From PSRF01 sp050748205 (lineage in GTDB: Bacteria > Acidobacteriota > Blastocatellia > Pyrinomonadales > Pyrinomonadaceae): a DNA stretch of 64,000 nt. The translations under genes and the position numbers were made by a program. Within the stretch, counting starts at the first letter, position 1. Every line of letters starts with the position of its first letter. Location: assembly GCA_050748205.1 (NCBI GenBank), contig JBOGOU010000214.1, positions 4,790-68,789 of the forward strand, given 5' to 3'. A model generated the notes under the pieces. It was not told where the DNA came from, made no database searches, and was given only the letters and a program-made list of their open reading frames with translations. Below are positions 34,489-43,436 of the stretch, piece by piece.

Positions 34489-36774
34489 CTAGTTCAACTC
34501 AGGCTTGCTTGCGGAGGCTGGCTTTACGACAACCTCGCCCTCTTCCACATCTACCAGAAAATTCGTTGCGGTTTTCCACATTGCGGTAACCGGGAGTTTG
34601 ACCTTTTCATCAATGTGACGCTTCAAGAAGCGCGCGCCGTACATTGTGCTAAAACCTTTTTCAGTGAGCAGGTTAACCGCCGCCTCTGTAATATCGATCG
34701 ATTTGCCCTGGCGCTCCATTTGTCGCCGCAACTTGTCAAGATAGAGCTTGGCAATCTGTCGCACTTCGTCCATCGTTAAAGGCGCGAAGACGATGATTTC
34801 ATCTATACGATTGCGAAACTCCGGTGAAAACCGTTGCTCAGCTGCCTTCATGACCTCGTTGTTTACGACGCGAAAATCTGCAGCCGTCTTTGTGCCAAAG
34901 CCCAGAGGCTTTTCAAACTTCTTAAAGCTGTCTGAGCCGAGATTCGAGGTCATGATCACAATAGCATCAGACAGGTAAACCTTCTTGCCGCGGCCATCCG
35001 TCAGCCAACCCTCATCAAAGGCCTGGAGAAACAGATTCATCAAATAGGGCGACGCCTTTTCCACCTCGTCGAGCAAAAGCACAGTGTAGGGGTTCTCGCG
35101 CAACTGTTCGGTAAGAATTCCGCCCCGTTCTGAACCGACAATACCGCGAGGCATGCCGATCAGCTTCTCGATGCTGACCGTGCCGTCGCTGTATTCAGAC
35201 ATATCGATACGAACCATCTTCTCATCGTCGCCAAACATGAATTCGGCGACTGCCTTTGCCAACTCTGTCTTGCCAACACCTGTCGGACCAAGGAACAGCA
35301 ACACACCATCTGGTTTGTAGTGAGATTCTTTCAGTGGTCCTTTATTCAATCGCAGTCGCTGCGCGACGGCCTTGATGGCTGCTTTCTGGCCAATGACTCT
35401 CTGTCCGAGCATCGCCTCCGTCAGCGCAAAACGATCACCCGTGTCCCGAAAGATCATGTCGCGCGGAATACGCGACTCTTGTGAGATTACATCAATCACG
35501 TGCTCGGGTTTCACGACCATTGTCTGCGGCTCGTTGATCTCTACTTTTACTGCCGCTGTATCGAGCCAGCCTATAGCCTTATCAGGCAGGTGAAGATTAC
35601 GAATGTACTTCGGAGCCATCTCCAGCGCGGTATTGATTGCGTCGTCTGAAATCTTTACCGAGTAGTTTCTTTCCAGGCGTGCCCGGAGGCCGAGAAGAAT
35701 CTCACGGGTCTCGCTGATCGTCGGTTCAACTACTTTAACCAGCCGGAAACGACGGGCGAGTGCCTCATCTTCTGCGATATATTCTTTGTATTCCGAGATC
35801 GTAGTGGCGCCGATGATGCGCATGTCGCCACGCGCCAGCGCCGACTTAAACATGTTGGCAGCGTCCGAAGATGTTCCAAGGGCCGCCCCCGCTCCGATGA
35901 TGGTGTGCGCCTCGTCTATAAAGAGGATCAGATTGTCGCGCTCCTTCACCTCGTCGATGATGCCTTTGATTCTCTCTTCGAACATGCCCCTCAGCATTGT
36001 GCCGGCGACCAGGCCGCCCATCTGCAGTTGCACAATGTGGGCGCCTCGCAGGCGAGCGGGCACTCTTTCGGGTTCCAATTCGATCGTGCGGGCCAAACCC
36101 TCGACAACCGCGGTTTTCCCTACACCGGGATCACCAACGAGCATGGGTGAATTCGCCCGTTCACGATGGCAGAGAATCTCAACAATCTGCTGGATCTCTT
36201 TTTCACGACCAATCGTAGGCGGAATCTTGTCGGCTCGCGCCAGTCGGTTTAGAGAAACGCCGAAGTGCTTGAGGTACGGCGGTAGTTCGAACTTCTTGCG
36301 ATTCTGCTCTTCTTCATGTTCACGTTTCTGAACTTGCGCGCGAACATTCTCTGCGACGGCTTCCGGATTTGCTCCCATGTTTCTGAGGACGTCCAGGAAG
36401 AGACTGTCGTAGTTTGTAAGAGCTTCAAAAATATCCGTGGCTTCGATGGTCTTCCGTCCCTGAGTACGCGCCCTTTCCATTGCACGCTTGAAGAGGTCTG
36501 TAGTATCCGGGGCAATCCGGAAACCTTTTCCTACGTGCTGTTGGCGGTTGACTCCCAGTCGCTTGTCGATCGCTATCTTCACAATGATGGGATCGAGAGA
36601 CAACTCGCGCATGGCAGAGTTAAACATGTCGGGCTCCTCGTGGATGAGGGCGTCGACTATATGCTCAACTGAGACGTAGTTTTGATCGCGCTGGCGCGAC
36701 TCGTTCATCGCATGCTCGAGTATGCGCTGACCGCTTTCACCGAACTTGTCCTTATATGCCCCAAAATCAGCCAT
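34489..36774 (-). CDS. ClpA/ClpC-family AAA+ unfoldase without middle domain
   Basis: 761 aa from ATG 36774 (AAGGTGG 8 nt upstream); the longer frame to 36882 adds 36 unconserved residues. An N-terminal Clp-N domain (FGESGQRILEHAMNESRQRD) is followed by AAA-1 with Walker A GDPGVGKTAVVEGLA and Walker B ILFIDEAH, then AAA-2 with GPTGVGKTELAKAVAE and VLLLDEVEKA. Between the two there is only a short linker (AVKVEINEPQTMVVKPEHVI), not the long M-domain coiled coil of ClpB nor a UVR motif. KPLGFGTK in AAA-2 sits where ClpC/ClpA carry the ClpP-docking loop, so it may feed ClpP. It is the last gene of the heat-shock block. Confidence 0.85.
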   Translation of the reverse strand: MADFGAYKDKFGESGQRILEHAMNESRQRDQNYVSVEHIVDALIHEEPDMFNSAMRELSLDPIIVKIAIDKRLGVNRQQHVGKGFRIAPDTTDLFKRAMERARTQGRKTIEATDIFEALTNYDSLFLDVLRNMGANPEAVAENVRAQVQKREHEEEQNRKKFELPPYLKHFGVSLNRLARADKIPPTIGREKEIQQIVEILCHRERANSPMLVGDPGVGKTAVVEGLARTIELEPERVPARLRGAHIVQLQMGGLVAGTMLRGMFEERIKGIIDEVKERDNLILFIDEAHTIIGAGAALGTSSDAANMFKSALARGDMRIIGATTISEYKEYIAEDEALARRFRLVKVVEPTISETREILLGLRARLERNYSVKISDDAINTALEMAPKYIRNLHLPDKAIGWLDTAAVKVEINEPQTMVVKPEHVIDVISQESRIPRDMIFRDTGDRFALTEAMLGQRVIGQKAAIKAVAQRLRLNKGPLKESHYKPDGVLLFLGPTGVGKTELAKAVAEFMFGDDEKMVRIDMSEYSDGTVSIEKLIGMPRGIVGSERGGILTEQLRENPYTVLLLDEVEKASPYLMNLFLQAFDEGWLTDGRGKKVYLSDAIVIMTSNLGSDSFKKFEKPLGFGTKTAADFRVVNNEVMKAAEQRFSPEFRNRIDEIIVFAPLTMDEVRQIAKLYLDKLRRQMERQGKSIDITEAAVNLLTEKGFSTMYGARFLKRHIDEKVKLPVTAMWKTATNFLVDVEEGEVVVKPASASKPELN

Positions 36775-36993
36775 TCCAGTTACCACCTTCAAAAACCGCC
36801 GTGCGGCCCATTTCCTGACGGCAGGTCGCAATGACGAGGGAACCAGCCGCTTCCAACCCGAAGGTTGGATGTTTCTGAGCATATGCGCCGTTGCGTTTCA
36901 ATGCAACAACATTTCCCACCGCGACGGCCTTGCAAATCTTCGGCCAAGCAAGCCGGAGAGCCGTCGATCCTGCGAGAAATTTAGGCTCATTTA

Positions 36994-38625
36994 TTAGTAA
37001 TCGTAGTCTTCACCCCCGCCAGGCATCGCTGGGGCCGGCTTCTTTGGTTCGGGAGCGTCGGTAACCGCGGCGTCGGTGGTTAACAAAAGACCTGCTATCG
37101 AAGAGGCGTTTTGCAGCGCCGTGCGCACCACTTTGGTGGGGTCGATAATCCCTGCCGCGGCCAAATCCTCAAAGTCACCAGTGGCCGCATTGAAACCCAC
37201 ATTGCCTTTCAAGCGCTCGACCTTGCCTACAATAACTGCACCGTCAACCCCTGCGTTCTCCGCAATGCGCCGCAGTGGTTCTTCGAGCGTTCGTCGTACG
37301 ATCTTGATGCCTGTTTGGACGTCTGGGTCTTCGTCCGCAAGCTTGTCAAGGACTTTGGCAGCCCGAAGAAGCGCCACGCCGCCTCCAACTACAATGCCTT
37401 CCTGCGCCGCAGCCCGGGTAGCGTTCAATGCGTCTTCGACGCGCATCTTGATTTCTTTCATGGCTGTTTCAGTAGGCGCGCCAACCTTTACGACTGCGAC
37501 GCCACCGGCCAGCTTTGCCAACCGCTCCTGCAGTTTTTCGCGATCGTATTCCGAAGTGGTCTCTTCGATTTGTCTCTTAATGGTTGCTACGCGGGCCTGG
37601 ATTGCTTTGGCGTCACCAGCTCCCTCGACAATCGTAGTGTTGTCTTTATCGACGATAACGCGCTTGGCGGATCCAAGATCGGATATCTGAACATTCTCGA
37701 GCTTGATTCCAAGTTCCTCCGTGATTACGCGGCCGCCCGTAAGGATTGCCAGGTCTTCGAGAATGGCTTTGCGGCGATCACCGAAGGCCGGAGCTTTGAC
37801 AGCGCAGACCTTGATTGTGCCGCGCAGCTTGTTGACCACCAGCGTTGCCAGCGCATCTCCTTCAATGTCCTCGGCAATGATTAACAGCGCGCGGCCACTT
37901 CTTGCCGATTGTTCCAGCACGGGCAAGAGGTCCCTCATGGCCGAGATTTTTTTCTCGTGCAACAAAATTACGGGTTCCTCGAGCACTGCCTCCATCCGAT
38001 CCGGGTTGGTAACGAAATACGGTGAAAGATAACCACGGTCAAACTGCATTCCTTCAACAATGTCGAGTTCAGTCTGGAGCGTTTTCGACTCTTCTACAGT
38101 CACTACTCCGTCTTTGCCGACTTGCTCCATCGCCTCTGAAATGAGCTTGCCAATCTCGCGATCGTTATTTGCTGAGACGGTCGCCACGTTAGTCAGATCT
38201 TCTTTCGTCTTCACTTTCTGAGAGAGGCGCTCGAGTTCCGCAACCACCTTATCAGTTGCGACCTGAATGCCGCGTTGCAGCGACATCGGATTGGCGCCCG
38301 CCGCTACGTTTTTCACGCCTTCGCGAAAGATGGCCTGTGCAAGGACCGTCGCGGTGGTCGTGCCGTCGCCTGCAGTGTCGTTCGTTTTGACCGCAACTTC
38401 ACGGACCATTTGCGCTCCCATGTTTTCACAACGGTCAATCAGGTCAATCTCCTTAGCTACAGTGACGCCGTCCTTCGTGATTACGGGCGAACCAAATCTC
38501 TTGCCCAACACAACGTTGCGTCCCCTCGGACCGAGCGTGACGCGCACTGCGTTTGCCAGTGTGTTTACTCCCTTGAGCATCGCATTACGCGCCTCTTCGT
38601 GAAACTTCATCTCTTTCGCGGCCAC
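36994..38625 (-). CDS. groL: Chaperonin GroEL (paralogue without adjacent groES)
   Basis: 543 aa. MKFHEEARNAMLKGVNTLAN, the ATP site DGVTVAKEIDL and NDTAGDGTTTATVLAQAI, GMQFDRGYLSPYFVTN and VVGGGVALLRA are all as in GroEL. The C-terminus is APAMPGGGEDYDY rather than the usual Gly-Gly-Met repeats that line the cavity floor. No groES is found before it or elsewhere in the window; it follows grpE by 55 bp. It is therefore likely a second GroEL copy in a stress-induced block that borrows GroES made elsewhere. No CIRCE operator was found upstream. Confidence 0.95.
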   Translation of the reverse strand: MAAKEMKFHEEARNAMLKGVNTLANAVRVTLGPRGRNVVLGKRFGSPVITKDGVTVAKEIDLIDRCENMGAQMVREVAVKTNDTAGDGTTTATVLAQAIFREGVKNVAAGANPMSLQRGIQVATDKVVAELERLSQKVKTKEDLTNVATVSANNDREIGKLISEAMEQVGKDGVVTVEESKTLQTELDIVEGMQFDRGYLSPYFVTNPDRMEAVLEEPVILLHEKKISAMRDLLPVLEQSARSGRALLIIAEDIEGDALATLVVNKLRGTIKVCAVKAPAFGDRRKAILEDLAILTGGRVITEELGIKLENVQISDLGSAKRVIVDKDNTTIVEGAGDAKAIQARVATIKRQIEETTSEYDREKLQERLAKLAGGVAVVKVGAPTETAMKEIKMRVEDALNATRAAAQEGIVVGGGVALLRAAKVLDKLADEDPDVQTGIKIVRRTLEEPLRRIAENAGVDGAVIVGKVERLKGNVGFNAATGDFEDLAAAGIIDPTKVVRTALQNASSIAGLLLTTDAAVTDAPEPKKPAPAMPGGGEDYDY

Positions 38626-38680
38626 TCTTTTTCTCCTTCATTGTCTAAAGAAAGTACCGTACAGCGCTTTCGCAGGCCGG

Positions 38681-39343
38681 TTATTCACCGGCTCGGCTCG
38701 CCTTTTCGTAAGCACGTCCCACCTGAACACGCGCTGGGCGCAATAAGCGATCACCAAGTATATACCCCGGTGTGTACTCAGTTATTACCTTGCCGTCCAA
38801 TTCAGGCCCAACTGCCACCGTGTCCACAGCCTCATGCAACTCAGGATTGAAATCCTGGCCAACAGATTTAATCGGCTCGACACCCGCAGCGGCAAGCGAA
38901 CTCTCAAAACTATCGGCAGTCCGGCGCACACCTTCCGAGATCTGCTCCGGGGTGCCGCCTGAGTTTGCTGCTTCGGTAGCTCTCTGGAGATTGTCCAGCA
39001 CTGGAAGCAAACCGGCAATGAACTCAGCAATCTCTCGTTGAGCGCGTTCATCAGCAGCCCGATTCAAACGCTGTCGAGTTTCGTCAGTTTCTCTCTGGAG
39101 CTGTGTACGCAATTGCTCAAATCGTGCCTGGACTTCCTGAGCCAACTTCTCTGCCGCTCTTGTGCGTTCCTCAAGTTCCTCGACGTAGGTAGGTTTCAAA
39201 TTTGGTGTTTCGACTGGCATGTTTGTTCCCGGGCTTCCTTCCTCATTCAGGTAGACGCGCCGGCGATCAGTGACTCGAATATCATTGGTGGCATCCTCAT
39301 TCCTTTCAGAATTTCGGTACCTCGTTGGTTTTAGAGGATCCAT
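38681..39343 (-). CDS. grpE: GrpE nucleotide exchange factor
   Basis: 220 aa. A long N-terminal coiled coil (YVEELEERTRAAEKLAQEVQ onward) is followed by the four-helix region FIAGLLPVLDNLQRA and the beta-wing with GQDFNPELHEAVDTV and GYILGDRLLRPARVQVG. These are the standard GrpE signatures. It releases ADP from DnaK, yet no dnaK or dnaJ lies in the window. The first ~45 residues are extra and polar. ATG 39343 has GGAGCAAG upstream. It lies between hsp20 and groL on the same strand. Confidence 0.93.
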   Translation of the reverse strand: MDPLKPTRYRNSERNEDATNDIRVTDRRRVYLNEEGSPGTNMPVETPNLKPTYVEELEERTRAAEKLAQEVQARFEQLRTQLQRETDETRQRLNRAADERAQREIAEFIAGLLPVLDNLQRATEAANSGGTPEQISEGVRRTADSFESSLAAAGVEPIKSVGQDFNPELHEAVDTVAVGPELDGKVITEYTPGYILGDRLLRPARVQVGRAYEKASRAGE

Positions 39344-39395
39344 TGAATTTACTTGCTCCTTCCCAAATTGCCTGCCGTTTTTAGGCTACTGGGAT

Positions 39396-39839
39396 TCAAG
39401 ATACCTTAATCTCAATGCGCTTACCCTTTTCTTTTTGTTTCGGAAGGCTCACTTCCAACACCCCGTCCTTGTAAGCGGCGTGGATATTCTTTTGATCGAC
39501 GGAGCTGTGCACATTAAAAGTTCGCAAAAAGCGGCCAGCGGGACGTTCGGCTAGTGACGAGAGCATGCTGGCAACCGTTCGTGACCCTTTGATAGTCAGA
39601 CGGTCGTCGTCGATGCTGATTTCGAGCTGGGAACGATCAATGCCGGGCAGATCCACTGCGATCAGATATTCCGCATCGCTGTCGTAGACATCAGCATGCG
39701 GATACCAATCCACAGTTTCGGTACCGTCTTGCGGTTCCGAGTCAACGCGGGCCCGGCGCTCGGTTGCATCTTCAAACAAACGATTCATACGATCTTGCAG
39801 GAGCATCAGGTCCTGCAAAGGGTTCCAATGCTTAGACAC
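39396..39839 (-). CDS. Small heat-shock protein Hsp20
   Basis: 147 aa with an alpha-crystallin domain at ~42-140. DVYDSDAEYLIAVDLPGIDR, LEISIDDDRLTIKGSR and YKDGVLEVSLPKQ are the conserved strands, and the C-terminal RIEIKV supplies the I-x-I motif for oligomer assembly. It holds unfolding proteins in solution until ClpB/DnaK act. It lies between clpB and grpE; 52 bp separate it from grpE. The N-terminal arm MSKHWNPLQDLMLLQDRMNR is typical. Confidence 0.92.
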   Translation of the reverse strand: MSKHWNPLQDLMLLQDRMNRLFEDATERRARVDSEPQDGTETVDWYPHADVYDSDAEYLIAVDLPGIDRSQLEISIDDDRLTIKGSRTVASMLSSLAERPAGRFLRTFNVHSSVDQKNIHAAYKDGVLEVSLPKQKEKGKRIEIKVS

Positions 39840-39860
39840 CTCTAATTCCTCCGTCTAATC

Positions 39861-39968
39861 ATTGCCAATTGCCAATTGTCAATTGAAGAAATCATCAACG
39901 GGATTCGATTACCCCAACAGCTTAAATGAATTTTCAATTGGCAATCGTCAATCGGCAATTGGCAATTC
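39861..39968. repeat. ATTGCCA heptad inverted array between clpB and hsp20
   Basis: 39861-39886 carries ATTGCCAATTGCCAATTGTC units; 39934-39968 carries the complementary TCAATTGGCAATCGTCAATC units, ending at the base before the clpB stop codon. The arms can pair over ~25 bp. It lies inside the presumed heat-shock transcript. Confidence 0.8.
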
Positions 39969-42563
39969 TTACGCCACTGCCGCCGCCACCTCGGTATTGA
40001 AAGTCATCTGGTCGCCATCAGCCGAAACGTTTACTGTCTGCCCGGGCAGAATTTCGCCGCGCAAAATCCTTACTGCCAGCGGGTTCTGGATCAGCGTCTG
40101 AATCGCTCGCTTCAATGGACGCGCTCCATATGCCGGGTCGTAACCTTCGCGCGCAAGTAACGCTCGCGCCGAATCATCGAGAGACAATGTGATATTCCGG
40201 TCTCGCAGCATCTGGCTCAGTCGCTCGAGCTGTACGCCTATGATCTGAGCGATCTCTGCCTCAGATAACTGATGGAAGACCACGATGTCGTCAATTCGGT
40301 TCAGAAACTCCGGCTTGAAATTGAGTTGCAACTCCTGAATGACAGCCTCGCGTACCTGACTCTCGTTGCCTGCTGCAGCCTGGATCTCGCGAGAACCCAG
40401 GTTCGAGGTCATGATCAATACAGTGTTCTTGAAGTCGACCGTACGACCTTTGGAGTCGGTCAGCCGACCATCGTCGAGGATTTGCAGGAGCACGTTAAAG
40501 ACGTCTGGATGGGCCTTCTCGATTTCATCAAAGAGAACAACGGAATAAGGCCGGCGGCGAACAGCTTCAGTGAGCTGCCCACCCTCTTCATAGCCGACAT
40601 AGCCAGGCGGTGCGCCGATCATCCGGGCTACCGCATGCTTCTCCATATACTCAGACATGTCCAGCCGGACCATCGACCGCTCGTCATCAAAAAGGAACTC
40701 TGCCAGAGCGCGCGCAGTTTCCGTTTTACCAACCCCCGTTGGTCCCAGAAAGATGAATGAACCGACCGGCCGATTTGGATCCTGCAGCCCGGCGCGGGCT
40801 CGCCGCACAGCATTGGCAACCGCAGTCAGGGCCTCGTCTTGCCCGATAACTCGTTTGCGTAGTCGTTCTTCCATGGTGACGAGCTTCTGCATTTCGCCTT
40901 CGAGCATTTTGGAAACAGGAATTCCCGTCCAGCGGGCCACAACCTCAGCAACGTCCTCTTCGTCCACTTCCTCCTTGAGCATTACGCCGTCGCTTTGAAA
41001 TTTGGCGAGCTTGTCCTGTTCGGCGGCGAGCCGTCGCTCAAGCTCAGGAATCTGGCCGTACTGGAGTTCTGAAGCTCGCGCGAGATCACCGGCATTGCGC
41101 GCCTGATCGAGCTGCAACTTAAGTTGTTCCAACTCGGCCTTGGCCGTGCGCATATGCTCAATGGCTTCCTTCTCCGACTGCCACTTTGCCTTCATGCCTG
41201 AAGAAGTTTCTCTGAGATCAGCAATCCGCTGCTCGATCTCTTTCAGGCGGGCCTTTGATTTGTCATCCTCTTCGCGTTGGAGCGCTTGACGCTCGATTTC
41301 CAACTGGATAATTTCTCGCTCCAGTTGATCGATATCCTGTGGAAGCGAGTCGATCTCTATACGGAGTCGCGAGGCGGCCTCGTCAATCAGGTCGATTGCT
41401 TTATCGGGCAGAAAGCGGTCCGTGATGTAGCGATTAGAAAGGGTCGCCGCGGCAACGATCGCCGAGTCTTTAATGCGAACGCCGTGGTGCACTTCATAGC
41501 GCTCCTTCAACCCTCGCAAAATGGCAATCGTGTCCTCGACCGTAGGCTCACCTACGTATATCTGCTGGAAGCGACGTTCTAAAGCAGCGTCTTTCTCGAT
41601 GTATTTCTTGTATTCGTTGAGCGTCGTGGCGCCCACGCAGCGCAGTTCGCCGCGAGCCAGCGCCGGCTTTAACATGTTGGAAGCGTCGATTGCTCCCTCA
41701 GCAGCACCGGCCCCCACCAAAGTATGAAGCTCGTCTATAAAGAGAATGATGTGACCCTGAGCTTTCTCGATCTCTTTCAGGACGGCTTTTAGGCGATCCT
41801 CAAATTCACCACGATACTTGGCGCCTGCCAGCATAGATCCGAGATCAAGTCCTACGAGCCGTTTGTTGCGCAAGGTCTCCGGAACGTCTCCGGAAACGAT
41901 TCTCTGAGCCAGTCCCTCGACAATCGCAGTCTTGCCGACGCCCGGTTCTCCGATTAAAACAGGATTATTCTTCGTGCGTCGGGAAAGCACCTGGATGGTC
42001 CGCCGGATTTCATCATCACGGCCAATCACCGGATCCAATTTGCCTTTGCGGGCGAGGTCTGTCAGGTCGCGTGCATATTTGGAAAGTGCCTGATAATTCT
42101 CTTCCGCATTCTGATCGGTAATACGCGAGCCTCCTCGAGTTTGCTCGATCACCTTGTCCAAATCCTCGCGCTTGATCCCATGCTGCCGAAGAATTTTTCC
42201 GGCGTCGCCCTCCTTTTCGGAACTAACAGCAACCAGCAAGTGCTCAGTCGAGATAAACTCGTCCTTCATGCTGTCTGCGTGCTTTTGCGCGGCCGTAAAG
42301 ATCTGATTCAGCCTGGGGCTGAAGTACTGCTGGCCGCCCTGAACCCGAGGAAGACGACCGATGACCGCCTGTAGATCGTTCAGCACAACCGGAACATTGA
42401 CGGCCAGTTTTCCCAAAATCGGTCTCACAATGCCCTCAGGCTGATCGAGCATTGCCGCCAGCAAATGCTCTGGCTCGACCTGCTGGTTTTGATTGCGTTC
42501 GGCCAGTTCGATGGCTGACTGAATTGCTTCCTGGGCCCTTAAGGTAAACTTGTCTAAGCGCAT
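39969..42563 (-). CDS. clpB: ClpB disaggregase
   Basis: 864 aa, normal length. Order: Clp-N domain (~1-145), AAA-1 with GEPGVGKTAIVEGLAQRI and ILFIDELHTLVGAGAAEG, the long coiled-coil M-domain (~400-525, rich in E/R/Q such as LEREIIQLEIERQALQREED), then AAA-2 with GPTGVGKTETARALAEFLF and VVLFDEIEKAHPDVFN. It threads aggregated proteins out together with DnaK. Start MRLDKFTLRAQEAIQSA is canonical. It is preceded by one hsp20 gene and followed by another. Confidence 0.96.
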   Translation of the reverse strand: MRLDKFTLRAQEAIQSAIELAERNQNQQVEPEHLLAAMLDQPEGIVRPILGKLAVNVPVVLNDLQAVIGRLPRVQGGQQYFSPRLNQIFTAAQKHADSMKDEFISTEHLLVAVSSEKEGDAGKILRQHGIKREDLDKVIEQTRGGSRITDQNAEENYQALSKYARDLTDLARKGKLDPVIGRDDEIRRTIQVLSRRTKNNPVLIGEPGVGKTAIVEGLAQRIVSGDVPETLRNKRLVGLDLGSMLAGAKYRGEFEDRLKAVLKEIEKAQGHIILFIDELHTLVGAGAAEGAIDASNMLKPALARGELRCVGATTLNEYKKYIEKDAALERRFQQIYVGEPTVEDTIAILRGLKERYEVHHGVRIKDSAIVAAATLSNRYITDRFLPDKAIDLIDEAASRLRIEIDSLPQDIDQLEREIIQLEIERQALQREEDDKSKARLKEIEQRIADLRETSSGMKAKWQSEKEAIEHMRTAKAELEQLKLQLDQARNAGDLARASELQYGQIPELERRLAAEQDKLAKFQSDGVMLKEEVDEEDVAEVVARWTGIPVSKMLEGEMQKLVTMEERLRKRVIGQDEALTAVANAVRRARAGLQDPNRPVGSFIFLGPTGVGKTETARALAEFLFDDERSMVRLDMSEYMEKHAVARMIGAPPGYVGYEEGGQLTEAVRRRPYSVVLFDEIEKAHPDVFNVLLQILDDGRLTDSKGRTVDFKNTVLIMTSNLGSREIQAAAGNESQVREAVIQELQLNFKPEFLNRIDDIVVFHQLSEAEIAQIIGVQLERLSQMLRDRNITLSLDDSARALLAREGYDPAYGARPLKRAIQTLIQNPLAVRILRGEILPGQTVNVSADGDQMTFNTEVAAAVA

Positions 42564-42656
42564 GTCGATTTAAGCCAGTTGAATTCTAATTGCGCACGAG
42601 CGGGGCATGAGCTCAAACGAGCAGGCCCCGCTCTCTTAATTGCTACCGATGGTCTG

Positions 42657-43196
42657 TTAGACCTTAGCGCCCCCGGCAGCCTCTCTCGATTTCTCACTTG
42701 AGGTGACGGTTTCGGCTTTTGCCTCGATTGTCCTGCGGCTGGTCGAGCTTTCCTCACCACCGATTTCAATCCGGCGCGCCTTTGTCTCTTCGCGCTTTGG
42801 CAGAGTCACACGTAATACCCCGTTGCGATACTCGGCCGTTGCGCCTTCTGCGGACACAGTCTGCGGAAGCGTGAAAGAACGGGTGAATGAGCCATAGGAG
42901 CGTTCGACTCGATGATAGTTATCAGTCTCGTCCTTCTTCTCAAACTGACGCTCCCCGCGAAGCGTTATTACGTTGTTCTCTACCGTGAGCTCAAAGTCGT
43001 CTCTGTTCATTCCCGGTAGTTCAGCCTCCAACACGATGTGATCCTTGTTTTCATAAATGTCGACGCTGGGGTTCCAGGCGCCGCGGCCAATGCCTTCTTC
43101 GCCGAAGCCCCGAGTCAGGTTGGTCGAGAAGAGGCGGTTCACCTCTTCCTGAAGGCTGCGCAAGTCTCGAAATGGGTCATACCTAACAATACTCAT
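42657..43196 (-). CDS. Small heat-shock protein Hsp20, first gene of the block
   Basis: 179 aa. MSIVRYDPFRDLRSLQEEVN is the usual class-A start; the alpha-crystallin domain has SVDIYENKDHIVLEAELPGM, VENNVITLRGERQFEKK and YRNGVLRVTLPKREE. RRIEIGG gives the I-x-I motif, but ~35 extra polar residues follow (ESSTSRRTIEAKAE...), longer than usual. It has a near-consensus promoter ~105 nt upstream. GGAG is present just before ATG 43196. With clpB 93 bp downstream it leads the heat-shock transcription unit. Confidence 0.93.
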   Translation of the reverse strand: MSIVRYDPFRDLRSLQEEVNRLFSTNLTRGFGEEGIGRGAWNPSVDIYENKDHIVLEAELPGMNRDDFELTVENNVITLRGERQFEKKDETDNYHRVERSYGSFTRSFTLPQTVSAEGATAEYRNGVLRVTLPKREETKARRIEIGGEESSTSRRTIEAKAETVTSSEKSREAAGGAKV

Positions 43197-43300
43197 TGGA
43201 ATTTCTCCTCCTTAAGATCTTGAACGCCCAGCGAAGCCCCCGCCGGCCAATGCCTATTTCGGCCTATTTGCGAGGAAATCGTGTCGATGAGCGTGGCGTA

Positions 43301-43329
43301 ATAATAAAGGTTGAGTCGATCGCTGTCAA
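43301..43329 (-). promoter_or_regulatory. Sigma70-type promoter of the heat-shock block
   Basis: On the minus strand TTGACA (43329-43324), a 17-nt spacer and TATTAT (43306-43301). It is ~105 nt before the first hsp20 ATG. The hexamers match the housekeeping consensus, not a sigma32 pattern, and no CIRCE dyad is seen, so heat control, if any, must come from another factor or the long 5' leader. Confidence 0.75.
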
Positions 43330-43436
43330 GTCCTCTCTCTGGCGCCTGGAAGCTGAGGCCTTGGCGGAGCAGAGCTCTCCGGCCCAAAAGTGGAATTTGG
43401 GGGTTGAGCGCGTGTTGAGTGCGAAACGGAATGTGA

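Noticed and set aside
34489..43196. Heat-shock block as the known transmissible heat-resistance locus (LHR/TLQ)
   Set aside because: yfdX, hdeD, trx and kef-type genes of those islands are missing, and the gene order is different.
36775..43436. CIRCE (HrcA) operators before groL, grpE or hsp20
   Set aside because: No TTAGCACTC-N9-GAGTGCTAA-like dyad could be found.
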